A stretch of 45,228 bases of DNA from Prochlorococcus sp. AG-412-C21 (GTDB taxonomy: Bacteria > Cyanobacteriota > Cyanobacteriia > PCC-6307 > Cyanobiaceae), in the NCBI GenBank assembly GCA_003214975.1, contig QCKZ01000007.1, positions 1 to 45,228 of the forward strand, read 5' to 3'. Below the pieces are notes generated by a model. The model saw nothing but the letters and a program-made list of their open reading frames with translations, did no database searches and was not told where the DNA came from. Made by a program: the position numbers and the translations under genes. Shown here one piece after another: positions 8,967-17,485 of this stretch. The first letter of the stretch is position 1. Every line of letters starts with the position of its first letter.

Positions 8967-10190
8967 CTAATTATTTGCAAATTTAATAAATTCAGCAACT
9001 AAAAAAATAGAACCTGTTAACACAGGATGATTAGGTGGCCATTTTTCTAGGGAAAATAAATATTCAATGGCAAGTTCAAATGTTTTAAATTCAATTATTT
9101 TTTGAAAGTCAATTTCTTCAATCTGAGAGAGATCTCTTAATTGCCAACTAGGTTGGTTTGGAACTGGAACAAGTAATAAGTGATCATTTTTCTTTAGAAG
9201 TGTTTTTAATATTGCGTTTATATCTTTTTTTCTTTGGACACCTAAAATCCAATAAATTCCTTCTTCTTCATTCTCCCAATTGCTTCGCTCATTAGAGAGT
9301 GCTTTTGCCGCAGGATAATTATGGGCACAATCTACAAGAATCTTTTTGTTTAAATAATTTATTATTTCTAGCCTTCCGTTCCAAGTTGTCTTTTTAAGAC
9401 CTTCAGATATATATTTTTCTTTAATATTAAATCCCAAATTATTAAGTGCTTCAATTGCTCCAATGGCGACTGAAGCATTTTGCTTTTGGAAAATTCCCTT
9501 TAATCCAAGCTCATAGCTGTTTGAAATTGAATCTTTCCAGATAATTTCTGCTCCAACCTCTTCAACTTTTTTATTTATTAAATTTTCAACTTGACTGTTT
9601 TGGTCGCATGAGATGACAATAGAATTTTTTTCAATAACTGCTAATTTTTCCTTGGCAATTTTTTCAATCGTATCTCCAAGAAATTCTTTATGGTCTAAGC
9701 CAATATTCCCAATAGCAATTATTGGTCTTAATTTATGGGCTGTTGTCGCGTCTAATCTTCCCCCTAAGCCAGCTTCAAGAATGAGTAATTCAACTTTTTC
9801 ATTGTCAAAAAAATTTAGTGCGCAGCAAATTATTTTTTCAAAAGGAGTTAATTCATATGTTGAAAGATTTTTTTCTATAAAGCTATAGATTTTTTTAAAT
9901 TCAGTTTTGTTAATATTTTTCTTGTTAACTCTAATCCTCTCACATACATCAAAAAGATGAGGAGATGTAGTTACGCCAAAATTTTTGTTAGCTTCAAAAA
10001 GTATACTTTCTAAATATGCCGCGATTGATCCTTTCCCATTGGTGCCAATAATTTGTATTGCAGGGATATTCTCGCAAGGATTATCAAGTTCTTGAAGTGC
10101 TTTTTTAATTCTTGATAAACCTAATTTGATATTATCCCTTTCATATTTGGGTGTTAATAATTCAAAAATTTTTAAATTTGCATTTTTCAA
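8967..10190 (-). CDS. folC: Folylpolyglutamate / dihydrofolate synthase
   Basis: FolC adds glutamate to dihydropteroate and then extends the polyglutamate tail of folates, using ATP. The 407-residue protein is a Mur ligase relative with the P-loop IGTNGKGSIA (49-57), TSPHLFDVCERI, the EAGLGGRLDATTA segment and DCAHNYPAA in the C-terminal domain. The start appears to be TTG at 10190, giving MKNANLKIFELL; the ATG at 10183 is out of frame. It lies 11 bases after argD and is probably co-transcribed with it and tRNA-Leu. It converges on the FAD oxidase with a 5-base gap. Confidence 0.94.
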   Translation of the reverse strand: MKNANLKIFELLTPKYERDNIKLGLSRIKKALQELDNPCENIPAIQIIGTNGKGSIAAYLESILFEANKNFGVTTSPHLFDVCERIRVNKKNINKTEFKKIYSFIEKNLSTYELTPFEKIICCALNFFDNEKVELLILEAGLGGRLDATTAHKLRPIIAIGNIGLDHKEFLGDTIEKIAKEKLAVIEKNSIVISCDQNSQVENLINKKVEEVGAEIIWKDSISNSYELGLKGIFQKQNASVAIGAIEALNNLGFNIKEKYISEGLKKTTWNGRLEIINYLNKKILVDCAHNYPAAKALSNERSNWENEEEGIYWILGVQRKKDINAILKTLLKKNDHLLLVPVPNQPSWQLRDLSQIEEIDFQKIIEFKTFELAIEYLFSLEKWPPNHPVLTGSIFLVAEFIKFANN

Positions 10191-10201
10191 AATTTAAATT
10201 G

Positions 10202-11377
10202 CTATAACTCTTCAAAAATTGAATTTAGCTTATCCAAAAGAATATTAATTTCTCTTTGAGATATAACTAATGGTGGGACAATTCTTACAACATTTCCTCC
10301 TGCAGGAACTACAAGTAATCCTTTATCAAAAGCTTTTAATGTAATTTTTTTTGCATCAGCATAATCATCATTAATAACAAGACCTTGTATTAAACCTAAA
10401 CCTCTTTTCCCACTAATAATATTTGGAAATTTTTTTGACAATTCTTCAAACCCAGCGCTTAATTGTTCCCCTCTTAGATAAACATTATTGATAAGATTTC
10501 TTCTAGTTATTTCTTCTAATACAGTTAAGGCAGCCTTACAGGCGAATGGGTTCCCTCCAAAAGTGCTTGCATGATCTCCTGGAGAAAAAATGTTAGCTTT
10601 TTCTTTTACCAATAATGCTCCAATTGCATGACCTCCTCCTAATCCTTTAGCAAGGGTGAATCCATCAGGTTCAATTCCTAAATTCTCATAACCCCACATT
10701 TTCCCAGTTCGACCTACTCCACTTTGAACCTCATCTAAAATGAGAAGAGAATTATATTTATTACATATATCTCTTAGGCTTTTAAAAAATATTTTACTTC
10801 CAGGAATTACGCCACCTTCTCCTTGTATTGGTTCAACTAATACACCAGAAATCTTTTGATCATTATTTTCACAATCTTCAAATAATTTTTTTACCGAATC
10901 AAAATTGTTAAATTCAAAAAACTTAAACCCTTTAATCATGGGCTCGAACCCTTTTTGATATTTGGGCTGACCAGTCGCACTCAAGGCTGCCAATGTTCTT
11001 CCATGAAAGCTGGATTCTGCTGCGAGGATAATTGATTCTTTCCCTTCATTTGTTGTGTTCCCAAATTTCTTAATTAATTTAATAGCTGATTCATTTGCTT
11101 CTGCGCCACTGTTGCAGAAAAAAACGCTTTCAGCACAACTCATATTAGTTAAAGTTCTACTTAATTGTTCTTGTTCTTCAATGTTGTAGAGATTTGAAAT
11201 GTGTTGAATCTTTTTTAGTTGAGTTGATAGCCTTCTTCTTAAAACTCTATCGCTATGACCAAGACTACAAGTCGCTATGCCAGCAACTGCATCAAGATAC
11301 TTTTTACCTGTTTTGTCCCATAGCCAACAACCTTTTCCTTTTCTGAAAGATATATCGAATCGACTATAAGTATTCAT
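10202..11377 (-). CDS. argD: Acetylornithine aminotransferase
   Basis: ArgD is the PLP enzyme that transaminates N-acetylglutamate semialdehyde in arginine synthesis. The 391-residue class III aminotransferase has CNSGAEANESAIK (88-100), LDEVQSGVGRTG with Asp215, and the PLP lysine Lys244 in TLAKGLGGG. The start is the ATG at 11377 (MNTYSRF), which aligns with family N termini. A longer reading to 11458 would run straight through tRNA-Leu and is rejected. The start codon lies only 5 bases after the tRNA-Leu 3' end, so tRNA 3' processing would leave an almost leaderless argD mRNA. folC follows after 11 bases. Confidence 0.96.
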   Translation of the reverse strand: MNTYSRFDISFRKGKGCWLWDKTGKKYLDAVAGIATCSLGHSDRVLRRRLSTQLKKIQHISNLYNIEEQEQLSRTLTNMSCAESVFFCNSGAEANESAIKLIKKFGNTTNEGKESIILAAESSFHGRTLAALSATGQPKYQKGFEPMIKGFKFFEFNNFDSVKKLFEDCENNDQKISGVLVEPIQGEGGVIPGSKIFFKSLRDICNKYNSLLILDEVQSGVGRTGKMWGYENLGIEPDGFTLAKGLGGGHAIGALLVKEKANIFSPGDHASTFGGNPFACKAALTVLEEITRRNLINNVYLRGEQLSAGFEELSKKFPNIISGKRGLGLIQGLVINDDYADAKKITLKAFDKGLLVVPAGGNVVRIVPPLVISQREINILLDKLNSIFEEL

Positions 11378-11382
11378 CAAAG

Positions 11383-11464
11383 TGGGAGCGGTCGGACTTG
11401 AACCGACATACCCGAAGGTGCCGCATTTTGAGTGCGGTGCGTCTACCAATTCCACCACGCTCCC
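11383..11464 (-). tRNA. tRNA-Leu (CAA)
   Basis: The reverse complement is an 82-nt class II tRNA. The acceptor stem is GGGAGCG with CGCTCCC and discriminator A, the D arm contains GGTGGAATTGGTAGACGC, the anticodon stem is CCGCA/TGCGG with loop CTCAAAA (anticodon CAA), a long variable arm holds CACCTTCGGGTATG, and the T arm has GGTTCAAGTCC. CCA is not encoded. argD begins 5 bases downstream, so the two must share a primary transcript unless argD has a promoter inside the tRNA. Confidence 0.96.
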
Positions 11465-11493
11465 AAGGCTTTTGAAAAATAATGAACTTTTTT

Positions 11494-11502
11494 ATTATAA
11501 CA
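11494..11502 (-). promoter_or_regulatory. Extended -10 promoter for tRNA-Leu/argD/folC
   Basis: On the minus strand this reads TGTTATAAT, an exact extended -10 (TGnTATAAT), ending 30 bases before the tRNA-Leu 5' end. No good -35 is visible, which fits an extended -10 promoter. It is the only clear promoter upstream of the tRNA-Leu, argD, folC run. Confidence 0.55.
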
Positions 11503-11654
11503 AAAATCATCTTATTGACTATGCGCTTGGTGGTTAAGGGAGAGCGATCAAGACCATGTTTGCTATTAGTTAAAATCTTTTTATAAAAACTTAGAGTCAT
11601 AATTTATTGGATTTGATGACAAGAAATAAGATAAAAAATGATTTTTTTAACAGT

Positions 11655-11673
11655 TATGATACAGTTTTGTATC
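11655..11673 (+). promoter_or_regulatory. -10-like box overlapped by inverted repeat
   Basis: TATGAT at 11655-11660 resembles a sigma-70 -10 box. GATACA (11658-11663) and TGTATC (11668-11673) form a perfect 6-base inverted repeat with a GTTT spacer that overlaps the box and the expected start site. It could be an operator for the small-ORF cassette or a 5' hairpin in its RNA. It is short enough to occur by chance in AT-rich DNA. Confidence 0.3.
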
Positions 11674-11700
11674 TAGTACCTAATAAAAGCCTCTTCCTTT

Positions 11701-11705
11701 AGGAG
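11701..11705 (+). promoter_or_regulatory. Strong Shine-Dalgarno AGGAG
   Basis: AGGAG ends 8 bases before the ATG at 11714. Clear Shine-Dalgarno sites are rare in this window, so its presence in front of a tiny ORF argues that this site is translated and decides the start of the cassette. Confidence 0.55.
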
Positions 11706-11713
11706 ATAGCTTC

Positions 11714-11761
11714 ATGTTTAGTAATATTATGTTATATTTAAAAGAAAAACTAAATGTCTAA
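11714..11761 (+). CDS. Possible 15-residue leader peptide
   Basis: This reads MFSNIMLYLKEKLNV and a TAA. It has the best Shine-Dalgarno seen in the window (AGGAG at 11701-11705). Its last codons overlap the ATG of the next small ORF at 11754 in a different frame, an arrangement typical of leader peptides that feed ribosomes into a downstream start. No homology can be judged at this length. It may be a real small protein, a coupling device, or chance. Confidence 0.35.
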   Translation: MFSNIMLYLKEKLNV

Positions 11762-11861
11762 AACTAAAGCTAAAAAATTATCTTTAAAATTTGCCCCTTA
11801 CCTTTTTGTTGCAGTAACCATTCTGACAGCATTTGGATCTAATGGTGGAACCTGGGTATGA
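11754..11861 (+). CDS. Small single-pass membrane protein, 35 aa
   Basis: The product has a very basic N terminus (MSKTKAKKLSLK) followed by one hydrophobic segment, FAPYLFVAVTILTAFG, and a short polar tail ending GGTWV. This is the layout of a small bitopic protein, as among cyanobacterial photosystem and cytochrome b6f small subunits, but I do not recognise it as any named subunit. The start overlaps the end of the preceding 15-codon ORF, and its TGA overlaps the next ATG (ATGA), so the tiny genes look translationally coupled. murA converges downstream. Confidence 0.6.
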   Translation: MSKTKAKKLSLKFAPYLFVAVTILTAFGSNGGTWV

Positions 11862-11968
11862 ATGATTTAAAACTTAGTGGTTTAAATAAAATTTGGTCTA
11901 ATCGCTTTTTAGTGTTGTTTCTACTATTTTTAGGTTCTATTTCATTAATTAATATCGCTTACGTTTAA
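11858..11968 (+). CDS. Small single-pass membrane protein, 36 aa
   Basis: The second member of the tiny pair starts at the ATG of an ATGA overlap with the 35-residue gene. It reads MNDLKLSGLNKIWSNR, then a strongly hydrophobic segment FLVLFLLFLGSISLINIAYV that runs to the C terminus. This is a tail-anchor-like layout with a positively charged segment on the cytoplasmic side. I recognise no family. The stop at 11966 is followed by 38 bases before the murA stop. Coupling and the shared topology suggest the two proteins act together in a membrane complex, which is inference. Confidence 0.6.
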   Translation: MNDLKLSGLNKIWSNRFLVLFLLFLGSISLINIAYV

Positions 11969-12006
11969 ATTAATTTCCTAAGAATTGAAGAATTTCTAAT
12001 ATCATA

Positions 12007-13377
12007 CTAAGCAACTCTTAAATCTGTAATATTTTTAGGTTTAGAATCAATTTTAAATTCACTCTTAGTTAAAGTTTTTTTATTAAACTCTCTCGTTATT
12101 TTAATACCTAACATTTTTAGTTTTAATTCAAAATTTTCATAACCTCTATCTAAATGCTCTAAACCATAGATCTTACTGATTCCTTTAGCGATAATACCAG
12201 CAATTATTAATGCAGCTGATGACCTTAAATCTGAGCCAACTAGATCCATCCCCTTAATTGTTTTAACACCTTTGATATAAGCTATATTTTTATTTAATTT
12301 TATATTTGCACCCATTTTCTTTAGTAAATGAATGTGATTCATTCTGTTTTCGAAAATTGTTTCAGTTATCCTGGATTCACCATTGGCGATCGTCATTAGA
12401 GCTGTAAATGGTGCCTGCAAATCAGTAGGAAATCCTGGGTAGGGGGCTGTATCAATTTCTACTCCTTTAATCTCTTTACCCTTGATTGTAATTGAATTAC
12501 CTTTAATCGTAATTTTACTACCACTCTCTTGAAGCTTATTCGTAACAGCTTCAAGATGCATAGGAATAACAGGAGAAATTGTAATGGAGGAGTAAGTTGC
12601 AGCAGCAGCTATTAGAAAAGTTCCGGCTTCTATCCTGTCTGGAATTACTTTATGAGTACAACCACCAAGTTTATTAACACCATCAATAATTATTTTTTCT
12701 TTACCAGCGTCGTAAATTTTTGCTCCCATTTTATTAAGCATTTGACATAAATCCTGAATTTCAGGCTCTCTTGCAGCATTCTCAATAGTAGTTCGTCCAT
12801 CTGCTAGAGATGCAGCCATTATTAAAGTTTCAGTTGCCCCTACGCTTGGACACTTTAATTTGATGTCAGTACCATAAAGTTTATTTTTCTTTCCTTTTAT
12901 TTTTGCTTTAACAATTCCTTCTTCAATGAGAATTTCTGCACCTAATGCTTTCAGTCCATTAATGTGCTCATCTATTGGCCTTGAACCAATATTGCAACCT
13001 CCAGGTAAGGGGACTTTAGCCTCTCCAAATTTACCTAATAGTGCTCCAATACAAAAGAAACTAGCTCTTAGTCCATTAACAAGTTCATAAGGAAGTTCTT
13101 TAATGGAAATATTTTTTGAATCTATCTCTAGTTTATTGTGTTTATCTACCAAATTAACTCCTAAATTCTTAAGAATATTTCCCATTTTTTCAATATCAGT
13201 CAGACGAGGGACATTCTCAAGAATTATTCTTTCATTAGTTAGTAATGATGCCGCCAGCAAAACCAAGGCTGAATTTTTTGCACCACTTATTTCAACTATT
13301 CCATTTAATTTACCTTGGCCAAAAATCTTTAAATTTTGCGATTTAAGATATGACTTATTTTTGCTTCCGCAAATCAT
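12007..13377 (-). CDS. murA: UDP-N-acetylglucosamine 1-carboxyvinyltransferase
   Basis: MurA transfers enolpyruvate from PEP to UDP-GlcNAc, the first committed step of peptidoglycan synthesis in the cytosol. The 456-residue protein has GAKNSAL (32-38), the catalytic loop GGCNIGSRPIDEHI with Cys128 (the fosfomycin-reactive position), the CPSVGATET segment, and TAPYPGFPTDLQAP near the second half. Both halves of the inside-out barrel are complete. The start is the ATG at 13377. About 30 residues at the C terminus extend past the usual core. It stands alone between the small-ORF cassette and a 161-base gap. Confidence 0.97.
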   Translation of the reverse strand: MICGSKNKSYLKSQNLKIFGQGKLNGIVEISGAKNSALVLLAASLLTNERIILENVPRLTDIEKMGNILKNLGVNLVDKHNKLEIDSKNISIKELPYELVNGLRASFFCIGALLGKFGEAKVPLPGGCNIGSRPIDEHINGLKALGAEILIEEGIVKAKIKGKKNKLYGTDIKLKCPSVGATETLIMAASLADGRTTIENAAREPEIQDLCQMLNKMGAKIYDAGKEKIIIDGVNKLGGCTHKVIPDRIEAGTFLIAAAATYSSITISPVIPMHLEAVTNKLQESGSKITIKGNSITIKGKEIKGVEIDTAPYPGFPTDLQAPFTALMTIANGESRITETIFENRMNHIHLLKKMGANIKLNKNIAYIKGVKTIKGMDLVGSDLRSSAALIIAGIIAKGISKIYGLEHLDRGYENFELKLKMLGIKITREFNKKTLTKSEFKIDSKPKNITDLRVA

Positions 13378-13538
13378 TAAGATTTAATTTGTTAGATTTA
13401 TAATGACAAACTAATATTCTTAAGTCCACCCTATGTAACGTCATGAATATTAATTAAAAGTAAAAATGTATTATTCAATTTTTGCGAAATTAAAATTTAA
13501 AAATTATTGATCAATATTTTAATAGAATTAAAATGTAA

Positions 13539-14411
13539 ATGATTACAAAATTTTCCAATTTCCTCATAGAAAATACTTTTTTAAAAATAACTAGTAAAAA
13601 CAATAATCTAGTTAAAAGATTTAGAGCATTTAAAAGCGGATCTTCTCGCAAAGATAAAGACTTTTTTTGCATAGAGGGTACTCATCTCATAGAAGAATTG
13701 TTGAATTCTGGAAATGCTCCCTCCAAAATTTTAGTTACGGATAAATGGCTTAAAAAGAATCAAAGTCTTAGCAAAAAGTTTAATCAATCATTAATAACTA
13801 TTGTCTCAGATAAGGTTTTGGCTTCTGCGATTTCAACAATTAATCCAGATGGCATTGCAGCATTAGTCGAAATCTCATCAATACCTAATTATCAATTTAA
13901 TAGTAAAGATGATTTGGTTCTTGTTCTTGATAGGATTCAAGATCCTGGAAATATGGGTAATCTTTTTAGAACTGCTCTAGCTGCTGGGGTCGATTCAATA
14001 TTTTTAGCTGGAGGGGCACATCCATTAAATCAAAAGGTATTAAGAGCATCATCTGGTGCCGTCTTTCACCTCCCATTTCTAAGATTTGAGGGAAATGAAG
14101 AAGAAATGATAAATTCTTTATTAAAGTCTTTATCTGAATTGTCAAATGTTGGGTTTAAGATATTTTCAACTAGTAGTCATAATAAAAGCTCTAAAAAATC
14201 TTCAAAGCCCTACTGGGAAATTGATTGGACTAAACCTACAGCATTAATTTTGGGTAATGAAGGTGAAGGTATTCATAAAAAAATTCAAGAAGCTTTTAAT
14301 GAAACAATTTCAATTCCGCATAGTGAGCTTGTAGAATCATTGAATGTGGCTTGTGTTGCAGTTCCATTATTACTAGAACGAAAAAGAGTCGCATATACTT
14401 CTAATACATAG
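13539..14411 (+). CDS. SpoU/TrmH-family RNA 2'-O-methyltransferase
   Basis: This SPOUT-class enzyme methylates a ribose 2'-OH in rRNA or tRNA using SAM. The 290-residue protein has an N-terminal substrate-binding domain (GTHLIEELLNSG near residue 47) and the three SpoU motifs: VLDRIQDPGNMGNLFRTA (about 130-147), ALILGNEGEGI (about 230-240), and IPHSELVESLNVACVA near the C terminus. It most resembles 23S rRNA methyltransferases of the RlmB/TsnR type; the target base cannot be assigned. The first ATG is at 13539. The GTG of lpdA follows 7 bases after the stop, suggesting an operon. Confidence 0.9.
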   Translation: MITKFSNFLIENTFLKITSKNNNLVKRFRAFKSGSSRKDKDFFCIEGTHLIEELLNSGNAPSKILVTDKWLKKNQSLSKKFNQSLITIVSDKVLASAISTINPDGIAALVEISSIPNYQFNSKDDLVLVLDRIQDPGNMGNLFRTALAAGVDSIFLAGGAHPLNQKVLRASSGAVFHLPFLRFEGNEEEMINSLLKSLSELSNVGFKIFSTSSHNKSSKKSSKPYWEIDWTKPTALILGNEGEGIHKKIQEAFNETISIPHSELVESLNVACVAVPLLLERKRVAYTSNT

Positions 14412-14418
14412 ATAAAAA

Positions 14419-15858
14419 GTGACTGATTCAAGTTTTGATTTTGATTTAATCGTAATAGGAGCAGGGTATGGAGGTTTCGATGCCGCTAAACATGCTGCTG
14501 GTAAAGGACTGAAAGTCGCAATAGTAGAATCTTCTGATATGGGTGGTACTTGTGTTAACAAGGGTTGTGTTCCCTCTAAAGCTCTTTTGGCTGCAAGTGG
14601 AAAAGTTAGAGAAATTGCTGATCATGAACATTTAGCTAAGTTTGGTATTCATGCGTCCCCAGTAAGGTTTGAGAGATCAAAAATTGCTGATCATGCTAAT
14701 AATTTAGTTTTAAATGTAAGAGAAAATTTAACAAAAACTCTCAAAAGGAGTGGAGTTGAAATTATTTTGGGCATTGGAAGACTTGAAGGAAATCAAAAAG
14801 TTGGTGTGAGAGATAAAAACGGAATTGATAAAATATTTACATCTAAAAATATTGTTATAGCAACGGGTTCTTCTCCTTTTGTGCCTCGCGGAATTACTTT
14901 GGATAATAGGACTGTATTTACTAGTGATAATGCGGTTAAACTTGAGTGGCTACCAAGGTGGATAGCTATTATTGGAAGCGGATATATAGGATTGGAATTT
15001 GCTGATGTTTATACCGCGCTAGGTTGTGAAGTTACAATGATCGAGGCTTTGGACAATATTATGCCAACATTTGATCCAGATATTACAAAAATTGCTAAGA
15101 AGAACCTTATTCAATCAAGAGATATAGATACAAAATCAAATGTATTTGCGACAAAAATAACACCTGGATGCCCTGTTAAAATAGAACTGACAGATGCAAA
15201 ATCTAAAGAAGTTATAGAAACTTTAGAAGTTGACGCTGTACTAGTTGCAACTGGCAGAAGTCCAAATAGTAATAACTTAAATCTTGAGTCTGTTGGGATT
15301 GAAACAGTAAAAGGTTTCATTCCTATAGATGATCAAATGAGGGTTAAAAATGGTGAGGAAATAATACCTAACATTTGGGCTGTTGGAGATGTAACTGGTA
15401 AACTAATGCTTGCCCATACGGCCGCAGCGCAAGGTACTATTGCTGTTGATAATATTTGCGGTGGTAACTTCGAAATTAACTATAAGAGTATCCCTGCTGC
15501 AACATTTACTCACCCTGAGATAAGTTCAGTTGGCCTCTCTGAAGCCGAAGCCAAAGAAATATCGGTAAAAGAAAATTTTACTTTGGGAATTGTCAAAAGT
15601 TTCTTTAAAGCTAATTCAAAAGCATTGGCTGAATTGGAGAGTGATGGGATGCTCAAGTTGATTTTCAATAAAGATAATGGAAAAGTATTAGGTGCTCATA
15701 TTTTTGGGTTACATGCAGCTGATTTGATTCAAGAAATTTCGAACGCTATTTCAAGGAATCAAGATGTAGTTGAATTATCTACAGAAGTCCATACTCATCC
15801 TACTCTTAGTGAAGTAGTTGAGGTCGCATATAAACAAGCGGCTTCTCAAGTAAAATAG
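14419..15858 (+). CDS. lpdA: Dihydrolipoamide dehydrogenase (E3)
   Basis: E3 reoxidises dihydrolipoamide in 2-oxo acid dehydrogenase complexes and the glycine cleavage system, passing electrons through FAD and a disulfide to NAD. The 479-residue protein has the FAD loop VIGAGYGGFDAA (12-23), the redox disulfide GGTCVNKGCVPSK (Cys45, Cys50), the NAD loop IIGSGYIGLEFA, and the C-terminal HTHPTLSE with the His-Glu pair of the partner active site. The start is GTG at 14419, since the conserved N terminus begins there. The pdhA gene at 24391-25464 encodes part of the complex E3 serves. Confidence 0.96.
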   Translation: MTDSSFDFDLIVIGAGYGGFDAAKHAAGKGLKVAIVESSDMGGTCVNKGCVPSKALLAASGKVREIADHEHLAKFGIHASPVRFERSKIADHANNLVLNVRENLTKTLKRSGVEIILGIGRLEGNQKVGVRDKNGIDKIFTSKNIVIATGSSPFVPRGITLDNRTVFTSDNAVKLEWLPRWIAIIGSGYIGLEFADVYTALGCEVTMIEALDNIMPTFDPDITKIAKKNLIQSRDIDTKSNVFATKITPGCPVKIELTDAKSKEVIETLEVDAVLVATGRSPNSNNLNLESVGIETVKGFIPIDDQMRVKNGEEIIPNIWAVGDVTGKLMLAHTAAAQGTIAVDNICGGNFEINYKSIPAATFTHPEISSVGLSEAEAKEISVKENFTLGIVKSFFKANSKALAELESDGMLKLIFNKDNGKVLGAHIFGLHAADLIQEISNAISRNQDVVELSTEVHTHPTLSEVVEVAYKQAASQVK

Positions 15859-15870
15859 AATTTATACTTA

Positions 15871-16758
15871 ATGGAAATAAGACGCAGGCCACCAAATCCA
15901 ACAGTTAGGGTAGAAAATTTAGAATATGCTGTACCTCACAGAGAGGCACAAGCAAAAAATATTCTCGAAGAAATTGTATGGCATAAGGACATTGAAATTA
16001 AAAATTTTAAAAAAATTGTTTCTTTGGAAGATCTAATAAAGAAGATTAGTAACTTACCTGCTCCCAAAGATTTTTATAAAAGTATCTTGGAGTCGAAAAT
16101 AAAACCAGGATTGATTGCTGAAATAAAAAAAGCTAGTCCAAGTAAAGGTGTTATCAGAGAAGATTTTAATCCTGAAGAGATAGCTCCTTGTTATGAAGGA
16201 TTAGGTGCATCATGTATCTCAGTATTAACCGATAAAAGGTTTTTTCAAGGTAGTTACGAAATACTTGAAACTGTAAGAAAATCAACTAATCTCCCTCTAC
16301 TCTGCAAAGATTTTATTATTTCTGCTTATCAGATTTATAAAGCAAGGGTATCTGGTGCTGATGCAATATTATTAATCGCGGCGATTTTAAGCGATGACGA
16401 TTTAATTTATCTAAAAAAAATTGCTGATAATTTAAGGATGAGCGTTCTTGTTGAAGTCCATAACGAGAATGAATTAGAAAGGATATTAAAGTTAAAATCT
16501 TTTAATTTGATTGGAATAAATAATAGGGACTTAAAAACTTTTAAAACAGATTTAAAAACATCAATAGAATTGATGAATACATATTCAGATATATTTTTAA
16601 AACAAAATATTCTTCCCATTAGTGAATCTGGAATTAATTGTGCCGAAGACTTAGAGTTGCTTATATCTATTGGAATTAAGGGAGTATTAATTGGTGAAAC
16701 TTTTATGAGAGAAAGTGATATTGCAAAATCTTTCAAGAAATTATTTAACTCAAATTAA
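15871..16758 (+). CDS. trpC: Indole-3-glycerol phosphate synthase
   Basis: TrpC closes the indole ring of indole-3-glycerol phosphate in tryptophan synthesis. The 295-residue TIM-barrel protein shows [18 protein letters not shown] with catalytic lysines (about 88-105), the CKDFII strand, [35 protein letters not shown] and SESGI, in the order expected of the family. A cyanobacterial N-terminal stretch of about 60 residues precedes the barrel. It lies 12 bases after lpdA and is probably co-transcribed with it. Confidence 0.96.
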   Translation: MEIRRRPPNPTVRVENLEYAVPHREAQAKNILEEIVWHKDIEIKNFKKIVSLEDLIKKISNLPAPKDFYKSILESKIKPGLIAEIKKASPSKGVIREDFNPEEIAPCYEGLGASCISVLTDKRFFQGSYEILETVRKSTNLPLLCKDFIISAYQIYKARVSGADAILLIAAILSDDDLIYLKKIADNLRMSVLVEVHNENELERILKLKSFNLIGINNRDLKTFKTDLKTSIELMNTYSDIFLKQNILPISESGINCAEDLELLISIGIKGVLIGETFMRESDIAKSFKKLFNSN

Positions 16759-16813
16759 TTTTGACTCCAAATCGTGCTATAAAATTGAATAAAAAGAGTT
16801 GTACTGAATATAT

Positions 16814-17485
16814 ATGCATGCTGTAATATTAACCGGTATCGTTGCAGGATTTGTGCATGTAGTTAGTGGTGCTGATCATCTAATAGCAATGGCGCCAGTA
16901 GTTATTAATAATCCCCAAAAAGCTCTTAAAAATAGTTTTTCATGGGGCTTAGGACACTCTTCTGGAGTTCTCTTATTAGCTTTTTTAGCTATTTTTATTA
17001 AGGACATTACGCCATTAAACAAATTTTCCAATATTGCTGAATTCCTAGTTGGAATTTCTCTTCTAATTGTTGGAGTATTTGCTATTAAGAATTCTTTTCA
17101 ATTAAGTATGCATTCCCACTCTCACAAGCATGAGAATGGGATTGCTCATCGTCACTTTCATTTCCATGTTAAGGAACAAAAAAATAATAATAAGCACTCC
17201 CATGCTTTAACAGGTTTAGGCTTGCTCCATGGTATAGCAGGAGGTTCGCATTTTCTTGCAGTCCTACCTGCATTAGCTCTACCTTTAACAAGTGCTTGCT
17301 TTTATTTGATTTCATATTTAATTGGGTCATTAATAAGTATGAATCTTTTTACTTGTTTAATATCTTTTACGACCTTTAACGCAAGTCAAAAATTTATTAA
17401 AAGATTAATAGCTGGTGCAGGAGGGCTTTCCTTCTCCATGGGATTATTTTGGATTAAAAGAAGTGCTTCTATCTTTTTGAATTAA
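16814..17485 (+). CDS. Nickel/cobalt transporter, UreH/NiCoT-like
   Basis: This 223-residue polytopic membrane protein has the family signature HVVSGADHLIAMAPV in helix I (His15, Asp21, His22), GLGHSSG in the next segment, and a repeat-like LGLLHGIAGGSHFLAVLPA in the second half. A cytoplasmic loop at about residues 99-130 carries ten histidines in HxH patterns, typical of metal-handling loops. Its 3' end overlaps sodX by 17 bases in convergent orientation, next to nickel superoxide dismutase, so nickel is the likely substrate. Cobalt transport cannot be excluded from sequence alone. Confidence 0.85.
   Translation: MHAVILTGIVAGFVHVVSGADHLIAMAPVVINNPQKALKNSFSWGLGHSSGVLLLAFLAIFIKDITPLNKFSNIAEFLVGISLLIVGVFAIKNSFQLSMHSHSHKHENGIAHRHFHFHVKEQKNNNKHSHALTGLGLLHGIAGGSHFLAVLPALALPLTSACFYLISYLIGSLISMNLFTCLISFTTFNASQKFIKRLIAGAGGLSFSMGLFWIKRSASIFLN

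Larger units (their letters stand above)
11465..11713 (+). other. 249-base intergenic stretch
   Basis: I see no convincing protein gene here. It carries the minus-strand promoter of tRNA-Leu near 11494-11502. Towards its right end it carries plus-strand signals for the small-ORF cassette: a TATGAT -10-like box (11655-11660) overlapped by an inverted repeat (11658-11673), and a strong AGGAG at 11701-11705. The middle (about 11505-11640) is unexplained and could hold a small RNA; nothing in the sequence proves one. Confidence 0.5.

Noticed and set aside
11378..11458. N-terminal extension of argD by 27 codons
   Set aside because: The extra codons are the tRNA-Leu sequence itself; the conserved ArgD N terminus begins at the ATG at 11377.
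11364..11600. 78-codon minus-strand ORF across the tRNA-Leu region
   Set aside because: It runs through the whole tRNA and its promoter and has no protein-like character; the tRNA explains the sequence.
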